The translations under genes and the position numbers were made by a program. The notes beneath the pieces were generated by a model. It was given only the letters and a program-made list of their open reading frames with translations. It was not told where the DNA came from and made no database searches. Positions 35,868-43,796 of a stretch of DNA of 64,000 bases are shown one piece after another (the stretch's first letter is position 1; each line of letters opens with the position of its first letter). Source of the DNA: Panonychus citri (taxonomy: Eukaryota > Arthropoda > Arachnida > Trombidiformes > Tetranychidae); contig NW_026515533.1 of NCBI RefSeq assembly GCF_014898815.1, forward strand, positions 226,110-290,109, in the 5' to 3' direction.

Positions 35868-38800
35868 ATGTTTTTAAATTTCATTCATTGGAATATTCAT
35901 AAATCATGGTCAAAAATGGACCTAATCATTAACTCCTTTACATCATCCGATACAATAGTGTCGGTAAATGAAGTATCAGCCAAATGGATTGCATTCCAAA
36001 TAAATGATTTAACCGATCGGATCGAATCAGGTCAGAGTATAAACTCTAAACTAAAAGTGAAAGACCAGTTTGTAGTCATCAACGGTGAAACGTGTCTGGT
36101 AATTCCGGAGAAGACAAAATGGACAAATATGAACATCCAGATTCCAGACACCGTAGGAGTTAAGATTTTTATACGGAATAAGCAATATGTGATCATCTCA
36201 GCGTACAGACGCCACTCGGATAGACTCTACCTGTTGAAACTGGACTCATATTTGAAAGAGATCAGATCTCCGGTCATTCTCTGTGGAGACTTAAACATGG
36301 AAAATCATCTCTGGTCCCCAAGGGAAGAAAAATACAATCAATTAGGAGAACAAATTTTCGGTGACAACTTTAAATCGGCTCACTTTCCTTTGATAGAAAA
36401 CTTCACCTACCAAAGTGGTGACATCAGATCGTTCATAGATTGCCAAATCATGACAAAGGAATGGATCATAGCCGATTCTAAAGTAATTGACACGAAATCC
36501 GATCACAACATCTTAAAAATGAAAGTGTTGCCGGTAAATGGATCGAGCATTCAGTCGAGATGGTTTCTCAAGTTTAAAATAAAGGAAATCGAGCTGGAAA
36601 AAACGAGACAGGATGTACCTATCAGCGGGGAATCATCTTTGGTCAAAGACATTAAGAAGGTCATAAACTTCCCGAGGAGAAATGGAAAGTGGCTGAATCT
36701 GACAGAATCTGTAATTTCCAAGAGTCTCCGACGGCTTATGAGAAAAACGAATGACAGAGGAAAAATTAAATTGTCGAGATCGAAGAAGAGTGATTTCAAC
36801 CCGAAAAACGGTAAACAAGCCAACATTTGGAAGTTAATAAAAAACCTGAGATCCGAGACGAAACAAATGGTTATACAAGATGTAGACCTTAAAGGCAAAT
36901 ACTCACAGTCAATAGCAGCTTACCTGGAAAAATTCTCGACGAATAAACCGAAAATGTCTGAAAGTATCACCGAATACCATCGAGGAAAAATGGAGGAGGA
37001 AGAATGGATTCAGTTATGTAAAGACATGAAGCTTTTTAAATCATCCCTACAGTCGGATGGATTCACCGCAAAGCAGTGGTCAAGATTTTTCGAGATGAAC
37101 ATGGCAAATATAAAAAATATTCTAAGCAGGATTTTCGATGTTTCCCACGTTCCCGAAGCTCTGCGAGTGATGGGTGGAGGATTTGTTCCGAAGGCGAACT
37201 CAGAGAAGGTTCGGATGATTAAATCGCCAAATTTTCTATTTAAATGTGTAGATAAGATCATCAGCTATCGTCTTATTTCATTATGTGACCATTACCTGCT
37301 CCAAGATTCGCAATTTGCCTTCACTAGTGACTCGAACAGAGAGAAATTGGTACTGAAAATGACCTTTCAGGTAAACTGGTCCACCACTCGAATATTAACC
37401 TTAGACGTGAAAGCGGCTTTTGACACAGTCGACCTGTCAACATTGGTAGAAAACCTGGAGAGGAAAGACAAATCGCTGGCAGGATTAGTGAAATCATTCA
37501 GTGGAAGACGTTGGATCAAAATAGTAAACGAGAAAAAAGAAAAATTCGCTTCAGAGGAAATAGGAACTCCGCAAGGGTCGGCATCGGGTCCACTCTTATA
37601 TATTCTAGCTCTGGACAGTGCCCTGAGGAAACTCAGACAGAGGAAGGTGGAGATAAAAGCCTACGCCGATGATGTGGTAATCTTCATGTCTTTGGTGGAA
37701 GAAGAACGGTCAACAGTCAAGGAGATCAGCCATCACTTCAAGGAGATTGGGCTGGAATTAAATGAGGAGAAGACAACGAGCCATTCGAGAGATTTTAATA
37801 AGCTGATATTCGTCGGTTACAAATTTTTCATACCTTTCAGGTACACGAAGGTTAGAGACTTCGTGGATAAGCTGTTCTTCGACCAACTGGCTAGATTCAA
37901 ATGCTCGCGGAGAACCCTCTCATTTCTACCTCGTAAGATAAAAAGAATGATGATGACAAATGTAATCTACCCAAACCTGAGAAAAATAGGTTATTCCTTT
38001 TTCCTGGAGCCCAAAAAGATCTTCATGCAAACATTTAACCTGTTAAATAAATGCGTGTCGATTCTTGAACAAGGAACATATTCAGGTTCAATGGTTTGGT
38101 GTTTCTACGGGATTCCTCATATCCTGGAAATACTTTGGATGGAAGCGTTAAATTTCTCGATGAAGAATGAATCGACAATCCATGAGGACTACAAGTTTAC
38201 CCTGGAACCACCGCTGGAAGAGACATCGAGACTGGAAAAGAGGAAACTCATGGATCGTTTTGTGGAGACGGAATATACGATGTCGATTGAATACTATGTA
38301 AACGATGAGAATTTAAACATTGGAGTCGGGCCTTTTAACCTAAACGTTTTCCAGTTCAAAAATTCAACTCAATGGGACAATTATCTCTTCTTCATCCAGG
38401 CTCAATTAGAATTCATGAAAATTGAAAAAGAAAACATCATAATAGTTATTCCCAATAACCTGAAACTGAATCCGAACTCGGAATCGCTTTATGTGGCGGA
38501 CGCTTTCTCGATAATGTCCAAGTATAAATCATATAGTTGGCATTGGACATATGGAGAGACCATAAACTATGAATTCACTTCAAAACGTAGGACAATTATC
38601 AATAACCAATGGCTTTCAACGAACACTTGGAGAAAAGAAATCAAGTGGAGGATAAGACAAAGATTAACAAATTGGTTGGCGGATGAAGAGGACGTGATCA
38701 GTAAATTATTCCCAAACCAGAACTCACTGTTCAGTGAGTGGGGCTTCGCTGGAAAATCGTCTTTCTGGCAAACAACCAAAGAGTTCAGGACGAGATACTT

Positions 38801-39017
38801 GAGATACAACAACTTCAAATGCTGCCCAGGCGAAAAACACCACCCGTACACCTGTGAATGGAACATTAAATACGCGGCAGTCGATTTAGGAGAGTCGGTG
38901 GCCTTTCCAAAAGGATTTAAATTAGACGAAAACAATGTCGATATTTATTTAAGATTGTTAAATCACATCAGAGTGACCTTAGGGGAGGCGAGAAGATCCA
39001 ATGATATATGTATTTGA
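35868..39017 (+). CDS. Retrotransposon ORF2, endonuclease-reverse transcriptase
   Basis: 1049 residues from ATG 35868; an in-frame TTG lies two codons upstream. The apurinic-type endonuclease (EEP fold) spans about 1-225, with HWNIHKS near the start, AYRRHSDRLY, GDLNMENHLW (Asp141) and SDHNIL (Asp212, His213). The reverse transcriptase lies at about 400-690, with LDVKAAFDTVD, GTPQGSASGPLLYILALD and YADD (Tyr599-Asp602) as the catalytic site. About 330 further residues follow, ending in a Cys/His cluster (CCPGEKHHPYTC from 985) like the terminal knuckle of R1-type ORF2. All core catalytic residues are present. It nicks target DNA and copies the element RNA there. The gap after ORF1 implies reinitiation or an internal entry for translation, which is inferred. 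Confidence 0.92.
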   Translation: MFLNFIHWNIHKSWSKMDLIINSFTSSDTIVSVNEVSAKWIAFQINDLTDRIESGQSINSKLKVKDQFVVINGETCLVIPEKTKWTNMNIQIPDTVGVKIFIRNKQYVIISAYRRHSDRLYLLKLDSYLKEIRSPVILCGDLNMENHLWSPREEKYNQLGEQIFGDNFKSAHFPLIENFTYQSGDIRSFIDCQIMTKEWIIADSKVIDTKSDHNILKMKVLPVNGSSIQSRWFLKFKIKEIELEKTRQDVPISGESSLVKDIKKVINFPRRNGKWLNLTESVISKSLRRLMRKTNDRGKIKLSRSKKSDFNPKNGKQANIWKLIKNLRSETKQMVIQDVDLKGKYSQSIAAYLEKFSTNKPKMSESITEYHRGKMEEEEWIQLCKDMKLFKSSLQSDGFTAKQWSRFFEMNMANIKNILSRIFDVSHVPEALRVMGGGFVPKANSEKVRMIKSPNFLFKCVDKIISYRLISLCDHYLLQDSQFAFTSDSNREKLVLKMTFQVNWSTTRILTLDVKAAFDTVDLSTLVENLERKDKSLAGLVKSFSGRRWIKIVNEKKEKFASEEIGTPQGSASGPLLYILALDSALRKLRQRKVEIKAYADDVVIFMSLVEEERSTVKEISHHFKEIGLELNEEKTTSHSRDFNKLIFVGYKFFIPFRYTKVRDFVDKLFFDQLARFKCSRRTLSFLPRKIKRMMMTNVIYPNLRKIGYSFFLEPKKIFMQTFNLLNKCVSILEQGTYSGSMVWCFYGIPHILEILWMEALNFSMKNESTIHEDYKFTLEPPLEETSRLEKRKLMDRFVETEYTMSIEYYVNDENLNIGVGPFNLNVFQFKNSTQWDNYLFFIQAQLEFMKIEKENIIIVIPNNLKLNPNSESLYVADAFSIMSKYKSYSWHWTYGETINYEFTSKRRTIINNQWLSTNTWRKEIKWRIRQRLTNWLADEEDVISKLFPNQNSLFSEWGFAGKSSFWQTTKEFRTRYLRYNNFKCCPGEKHHPYTCEWNIKYAAVDLGESVAFPKGFKLDENNVDIYLRLLNHIRVTLGEARRSNDICI

Positions 39018-39107
39018 TTCAAAGAATCATCACCTAATTTTCCTTTTCCCACTCCATTGTACTCCAATCCTATCTTTTCCCTATTGTACGGTAGTCGCAA
39101 CCGGATA

Positions 39108-39127
39108 CGATGAATTTTAATTCATCG
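39108..39127 (+). other. 3'UTR hairpin of the retrotransposon
   Basis: CGATGAATTTTAATTCATCG folds into a near-perfect stem with a tiny A/T loop, about 90 nt after the ORF2 stop. 3'UTR structures of non-LTR elements are often what the reverse transcriptase recognises. Confidence 0.45.
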
Positions 39128-39157
39128 GTGCCTCCCCTGAGGTCGCTGTCAAATCTA

Positions 39158-39166
39158 AGAATAAAG
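39158..39166 (+). repeat. Target site duplication, left copy (MULE)
   Basis: AGAATAAAG, directly abutting the left terminal repeat at 39167. Identical to 43788-43796. Nine bases is the characteristic duplication length of MULE transposons. Confidence 0.9.
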
Positions 39167-39194
39167 ACAGAAAGCTACAGCTCAAACGGCTCCC
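39167..39194 (+). repeat. MULE left terminal inverted repeat
   Basis: Begins ACAGAAAGCTACAGCTCAAA. 24 of 28 bases match the complement of 43760-43787. A hairpin (TAGCCAT 39235-39241 with ATGGCTA 39245-39251) lies 40 bp inside it. Confidence 0.9.
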
Positions 39195-39380
39195 TCCAAT
39201 CACAATCGAGCATCACTAATGCTATGGTAACGTGTAGCCATATGATGGCTAGAAATGATAATTGTTTTGAATTAATACAATTGAATTAGAATTATTATTT
39301 TGATAATACTTTACCAATTAACTATAAAGTTTTTGTTTAATTAAATATATAACCTTATAATTTCACTTGTTTGGATCAAC

Positions 39381-41914
39381 ATGTCAGCAAACATTGAATC
39401 AAATAATCTGGAAACTGTATTCAAATGTGATCGGTGTGACAAAGTTTTTAGTGCCAAGAGAAACTTGAGGAAACATGAAGTTAATTTTCATGGTAGAACA
39501 CCTAATGGATTCAAGTGCATCAGGTGTGAAACAGTGATAACAAACGTTTCATCTTATGCAAATCACCTTAATAGTGAGCACAGGATTTTAATGGAATTCC
39601 ACTCCCTCACGTTTGACTCGATTCAAGGTTAGTTTACAATGATTATAATATTGAATAAATTCTGATCTATATAAATTGTGGGGGTTTGTGGGGGTTTAAA
39701 ATCGATCCAATTAAATAGTTTAAATCAACGTTTGTTGTTTTTGTTATGATTCAGATTTCGATACATGGAAAACCAAAATTGAAGAAGAAAATACTTGTTT
39801 TTATAAACTTTCATCTAGCTCTTCCGATGGAAGAAAGTACTTCGATTGTAATCGATCTGGTACTTATTTAGCTCCTGAGGATCGTGAACGCTATTTAAAA
39901 ATACAAGGTTCACGAAAAATTGGTGGTAGATGTCCATCAACTATACAATTGAATATGGAAAATGAAAAAGTGTTGATAAGGTATCAAGCCAAACATGTTG
40001 GGCACACTTTAGATCTTAAACATATTCAGTTGTCTTCAAATCAAAGGGAAGAGTTGGCATCTTATTTAACCCTAGGAATGAGCCGTCAAGTGATTCTCAA
40101 CAAAATTCGATCAACTTGGACCGACGAAACAAAGCGAATCCACTTAACGTCTGTTAAAGATTTGACAAATATTTCTTCATCATTCAATCTGAAATCTCAT
40201 GTTAATCGGGACTCTAATGATCTTGTTAGTGTTGAATCATGGATATCAGAGATGAAGGAAACTGAACAAGATCCAATAATTCATTATCAGCAGCCAGATG
40301 ATGATGGATCATCATCTTTCATGCTCGTAATAAGTACAATTGGGCAACGTTTCATGTTAGAAAAATATGGAGGAAATGTTATTGCGATGGACTCTACTCA
40401 TGGAACAAATGATTACGATTTCCAGTTGACAACAATAATGGTTGTTGATGAAAATAGGTGAGGTCACTTACCTGTGCTATCAAAGTGATATATTATCAAT
40501 TATTCTTACATTCTATTTAGGGTTGGATTCCCAGTTGCATATCTATACTCAGCTAAAGTTGATATGTATGTTTGTCGAACATTTTTCACTTCATTGAAAA
40601 AAGTTTGCAACATAAAAACTCCAAATGTCTTCATGTCAGACGATTTCCCTGGTTATTATGCTGCTTGGTGCGCGGTATTTGGGACACCAGCGAACCATCT
40701 GTTGTGTACCTGGCACGTACTTAAAAATTGGAACAAACATATTCTATCCATTCCTGATCCTGAAGCTAGAAAGAAGATAAAACATGACCTTCTCTCCATT
40801 CATCGTGAGCTTGACCAGGTTGAATTTAGCCGCTTGTATGATTTCTTTTGCAAGAAATATAAAATAGTCAAATCAACAGTAGATTTTGTTTCGTATTTAG
40901 AGGTAAACTATGGTAGTAGAAAGCAACAATGGGCTTTGTGTTATCGTAAAAAATTAGGTATAAACACTAATATGCACCTCGAGAACTTTCACAGGTAATG
41001 ATAATTGATTAATATTATGTGGAATTGTGGGGGTTTAATGATAAGATGTTTTATCTTTTATCTCAAGGAACCTCAAACATATTTATATGGATGGTAAAAA
41101 AGTTAAAAGAATGGATGAATCGATATCCGCACTAATGAAATTAACTTATGGAATGCAATACGATAAACTAATAAGACAGACAAAAGGATTTGTCCCTACC
41201 AAGTTGTCTGAATTGCGAAACAGGCACCAGCGAGCATTAAACTGTACGTTTGACTTTTCGCACGACCAAAATGATTCAACTAAATGGATAATAATCTCAA
41301 ATAGTGAGCTGCTCAATATGTACACCGTCACCATTAAGAAGAAAAGTGATTGCTCATGTTTGATACACTGTCAAGCTTGTGATCTCTGTATAAGTGAGGT
41401 TTCATGCGAATGCTTCGACTTTATGATTAAAGGGAATATGTGTAAGCACATTCACTTCATTGGTATGAAACGGAATGAGACCGATGCTATGAATGAATCC
41501 AATCAAATATCGCTTGAGGATGATCTTGAATTGGAAATGCCAAGTCAAGACATCGAGAAAGCAGAGGCCCATGTTCATCTTCTACCAACTAGCACAAATG
41601 ATGTTAAGCGTACTCTGGAAGAGCGAAAGCAAAAAATGATCGCTGAGATTTGTTCGCTTGTAAATTCTTGTGTTTCAATCGCTGAACTTGATTCATTACA
41701 AAAGTTTATTGTTCCAATGCAGCCTACCCTCTCAGCCATACGATCAACTGCTGGTAAAACTATCTCCCCTTCTGCTGGATCACAAGGTAGCGGTAGAAAT
41801 ATCGACCAACAGAAAAGATTCAGGAACAAGAAGAGAAAAATTGTAACAAAGACAAAAGACTTAGTTCACGATTCTTTAGCGAGAGAGCTTTTTTCGAGTC
41901 AATTTAATGACTAA
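39381..41914 (+). CDS. MULE transposase with C2H2 fingers and SWIM domain
   Basis: Four exons: 39381-39627, 39755-40457, 40521-40994, 41068-41914. Introns are 127, 63 and 73 nt, and all joins keep frame, giving 756 residues. Two C2H2 fingers come first (Cys16/Cys19/His32/His37 and Cys46/Cys49/His62/His67). Next is a FLYWCH/FAR1-like segment from about 84 (TCFYKL...KYFDCNRSG...GRCPSTIQL...AKHVGH). The MULE catalytic domain has Asp295 in AMDSTHGTND, Asp357/Asp358 in FMSDDFPGYY, LLCTWHVLKNW, and Glu471 in NMHLENFHR. A SWIM finger at 588-602 reads CECFDFMIKGNMCKH (C-x-C-x9-C-x-H). The tail is basic. The transposase cuts the ends and inserts with a 9-bp stagger, consistent with the flanking repeats. 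No disabling change seen; AATAAA follows at 41947-41952. Confidence 0.93.
39676..39697 (+). repeat. G-run doublet in transposase intron 1
   Basis: TTGTGGGGGTTT-type unit repeated twice head to tail. It is one of five sites in the MULE (others at 41018, 42709, 42865, 43023), all with the G-run on the + strand. Confidence 0.7.
41018..41036 (+). repeat. G-run doublet (degenerate) in transposase intron 3
   Basis: TGTGGAATTGTGGGGGTTT: first unit shortened to GG, second unit full. Confidence 0.6.
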
Positions 41915-41946
41915 ATATTTCGAAAATTTCAAATATATCAAATATA

Positions 41947-41952
41947 AATAAA
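41947..41952 (+). terminator. Poly(A) signal of the MULE transposase gene
   Basis: AATAAA 33 nt after the TAA at 41912-41914. Cleavage 10-30 nt on would fall within or next to the last exon of the convergent partner gene. Confidence 0.6.
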
Positions 41953-41979
41953 GTAAATTTTTTACAATAATTAGCAAAA

Positions 41980-41985
41980 TTTATT
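41980..41985 (-). terminator. Poly(A) signal overlapping the stop codon of the MULE partner gene
   Basis: TTTATT on + reads AATAAA on - and overlaps the TAA at 41981-41983. The 3'UTR would therefore be minimal and would end near the transposase poly(A) signal. Confidence 0.55.
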
Positions 41986-43696
41986 TACGGGCTTTTCGCC
42001 CGCGTTTTTTGCCAACGGATCTGACCCAATCTCTAGATCCAATACATGGATCTGGACAAACACCTGGGTCACAAACATGCTTGTGAGCACCAGGTGCTTT
42101 ACAAGCATTTTTCTCGTGGGTGTCGGCGACATCCTTACGAGCGAAAATTTTGGCACAGAAACGACACCGGGTTTCGGGATTAGCGCCCCATTTCCCGGTC
42201 CGCTTCTCCTTCCTTATCCTCCTCTTTTCCTCTTCCCGCGCTGACTCCATCTCTTTTGGTGCCAACTCAGCCCAACTGTAGTGTTCACCACTACCTGGGG
42301 CATTGATTGGACCCTAAAAAGAAACAAAAAAACCATTAGTAATGTGTTCATTATTAAATCATAATCAAGATTAAGTTTTATCGAATCTTTTCAAATAAGT
42401 TGATACTTACAAGCTCTTCAGGCTCCATATCAGGTAAGTCCAACTCATTGTCTAAGTAAATTAGACGCTGTTGGACCAAATTACCGATGACTCGGCGCTT
42501 TAGCCCGGGATGGTAGGCATACCCTCGCCTCAGCCAACTATCAACAGGATAATCGGCTTCGCCAGCTTTTGCTGAACGAAGCCTCTGATCACTCAGTTCG
42601 ATAAGCTGAGGAGGATCAGGTAAATCACCTTCATGATCAGAAAGCTGAAATGACAAAAAATAAATTAGACAAATAATACAAAATATGAATATTATAATTC
42701 TATTTAAATGTGGGGAATTGTGGGGAATTTCATCGTTGAAAACTCACTTGTTGTTCAACATCATTGTCATCATCTTGATCATTTTGATGGACATCATGAT
42801 CGACAACCTGTAACAGCAAAATGAAACCAGAGATTAAAAAACAAAAGAAAATTGTATTTAAAAATTGTGGGGAATTGTGGGGAATTAAATCTAGTGAAAC
42901 TTACTGGTTGTTCCTCAGCATCAGTTTCCTCATCATAAGGATCATTTTGATCAATAGCATGATCAACAACCTGTAATAGCAAAATAAATGCAGAAATTAA
43001 GACAATAATTAATATCAAAAAATTGTGGGGAATTGTGGGGAATTAAATTTATTTAAACTTACTGATTGTTCCTCAGTACTGACACTCTTTTCGATCTCTG
43101 TCGTCAGGTTGTCAGAGAGAATGATGCGAGGTTGAGAGAGAGGAGGTTGAGAGAGAGGAGGTTGAGAGAGAGGAGGTTGAGAGAGAGGTGCTGGTGGTTG
43201 AGTCGGTGGTGGTGGCGCTGGTTGAGTCGGCGGTGGAGGCGCTGGCCTTTTTTTCTTCTTCCTCTTCGGCTTGTCAGGCTCGAAGAGAGGCGGCTGGATT
43301 GACTAGAAGAGAGAATAAAGAAAAAAAAGTAAAGGGAAAACAATTAGAGAGGTAAGCAAAAAGGAAAAAGAAAGAGAAAAAGAAAGAGAAAAAGAAAGAG
43401 AAAAGAGAAAAAGAGAGAGAAAAGAAAGAGAAAAGAAAGAGAAAAGAAAGAGAAAAGAAAGAGAAAAGAAAGAGAAAAGAAAGAGAAAAAGAGAGAAAGA
43501 GAATTGAAAAGAAAGAGAAAAAGAAAGCAAAACTCACCTTGAGTTGGGCTCGGATCTGGCGAGTGGCAGCTGCCGGTGATGGCGTATTCTCGGCGGTGGT
43601 TATGGGAGAGACCTGCAGAGAGAAAAAAAGAAGAAAAAAAGAGATTAAATTAATATTAATTAATTAAATTAAAATCTAATTAAAAAAACTCACCAT
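41981..43696 (-). CDS. MULE-encoded partner protein, Pro-rich with CCHC finger
   Basis: Seven coding exons on -: 43696-43694 (ATG only), 43612-43538, 43302-43063, 42970-42905, 42807-42748, 42644-42411, 42313-41981. All introns are phase 0 with canonical ends; total 336 residues. After a short start come a KPKRKKKKRP basic patch and a Pro-rich repeat (PPPPTQPA, then LSQPP four times). Two duplicated acidic mini-exons follow (VVDHAIDQNDPYDEETDAEE and VVDHDVHQNDQDDDNDVEQQ). A middle region contains YPVDSWLRRGYAYHPGLKRR. A basic C-terminus carries CRFCAKIFARKDVADTHEKN closed by AC (C-x2-C-x12-H-x4-C), then a second Cys cluster and an Arg/Lys tail. No known family recognised. The finger and basic patches suggest a nuclear DNA- or transposase-binding factor. 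Its position inside the terminal repeats makes it part of the transposon. Confidence 0.85.
42709..42730 (+). repeat. G-run doublet in a partner-gene intron
   Basis: TGTGGGGAAT unit twice in tandem, within the 42645-42747 intron of the minus-strand gene, where the transcript would carry C-runs instead. Confidence 0.7.
42865..42886 (+). repeat. G-run doublet in a partner-gene intron
   Basis: TTGTGGGGAATTG unit in tandem, inside the 42808-42904 intron. Part of the duplicated exon-intron block. Confidence 0.7.
43023..43044 (+). repeat. G-run doublet in a partner-gene intron
   Basis: Same 22-bp doublet as at 42865, inside the 42971-43062 intron, confirming that this block is a tandem duplicate. 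Confidence 0.7.
43303..43537 (-). repeat. Purine/pyrimidine repeat intron of the partner gene
   Basis: The 235-nt intron is largely AAAGAGAAAAG repeats on +, which is CTTTTCTCTTT in the transcript, giving an unusually long polypyrimidine run before the acceptor. Long open frames on both strands here are compositional artefacts. Confidence 0.75.
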
Positions 43697-43759
43697 TTTA
43701 ATTGAGATTAAAAATGTAAATAAAGGGTTTGCGCTGACTCAATATCAGCCAATTAGATT

Positions 43760-43787
43760 GGGAGCTGTTTGAGCTATAGCTTCTTGT
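43760..43787 (-). repeat. MULE right terminal inverted repeat
   Basis: Read on - it begins ACAAGAAGCTATAGCTCAAA and matches the left repeat at 24 of 28 positions. It includes the palindrome AGCTATAGCT. Confidence 0.9.
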
Positions 43788-43796
43788 AGAATAAAG
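43788..43796 (+). repeat. Target site duplication, right copy (MULE)
   Basis: AGAATAAAG, identical to 39158-39166 and directly abutting the terminal repeat. Confidence 0.9.

Larger units (their letters stand above)
33400..39166 (+). mobile_element. Non-LTR retrotransposon with two open ORFs (5' end approximate)
   Basis: Gag-like ORF1 (33792-35501) and endonuclease-reverse transcriptase ORF2 (35868-39017) are both fully open and separated by 366 nt. Base composition shifts to higher G+C than the surroundings from about 33550 to 39160. A hairpin (AACTTCCG 33665-33672 with CGGAAGTT 33689-33696) lies in the 5'UTR. The 3'UTR holds a palindromic hairpin at 39108-39127 and an AATAAA at 39160-39165. 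At that point a MULE interrupts it; a second copy of AGAATAAAG follows the MULE at 43788, so the true 3' end lies just beyond 43796. I could not find the element's own target duplication. EN plus RT plus CCHC-knuckle ORF1 points to the R1/Jockey/I group. Confidence 0.85.
39167..43787. mobile_element. 4.6 kb two-gene MULE DNA transposon inserted in the retrotransposon 3'UTR
   Basis: The terminal inverted repeats are 28 bp (39167-39194 and 43760-43787), matching at 24 of 28 positions; the shared core is AGCTCAAAC-R-GCTCCC and the outermost bases are ACA. Perfect 9-bp direct repeats, AGAATAAAG, flank them exactly. Inside are a C2H2-MULE-SWIM transposase gene on + (39381-41914) and a convergent intact gene on - (41981-43696). 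Their 3' ends meet within about 70 bp. The ATG of the minus gene is only 64 bp from its terminal repeat, so promoter elements probably sit in or beside the ends. Intact genes and an undecayed target duplication suggest a young insertion. The insertion split the AATAAA-bearing 3'UTR of the retrotransposon, which fixes the order of events. Confidence 0.92.

Noticed and set aside
36551..38935. Antisense ORFs within retrotransposon ORF2
   Set aside because: Shadows of the coding strand; no independent features.
39235..39251. TAGCCAT-ATG-ATGGCTA hairpin as the 3'-terminal structure of the retrotransposon
   Set aside because: It lies inside the MULE terminal repeats, so it belongs to the MULE, not the retrotransposon.
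43274..43537. Ser/Phe/Leu-rich ORFs on - over the AAAGAG repeats
   Set aside because: This is the pyrimidine-rich intron of the MULE partner gene; flanking donor and acceptor are in phase.
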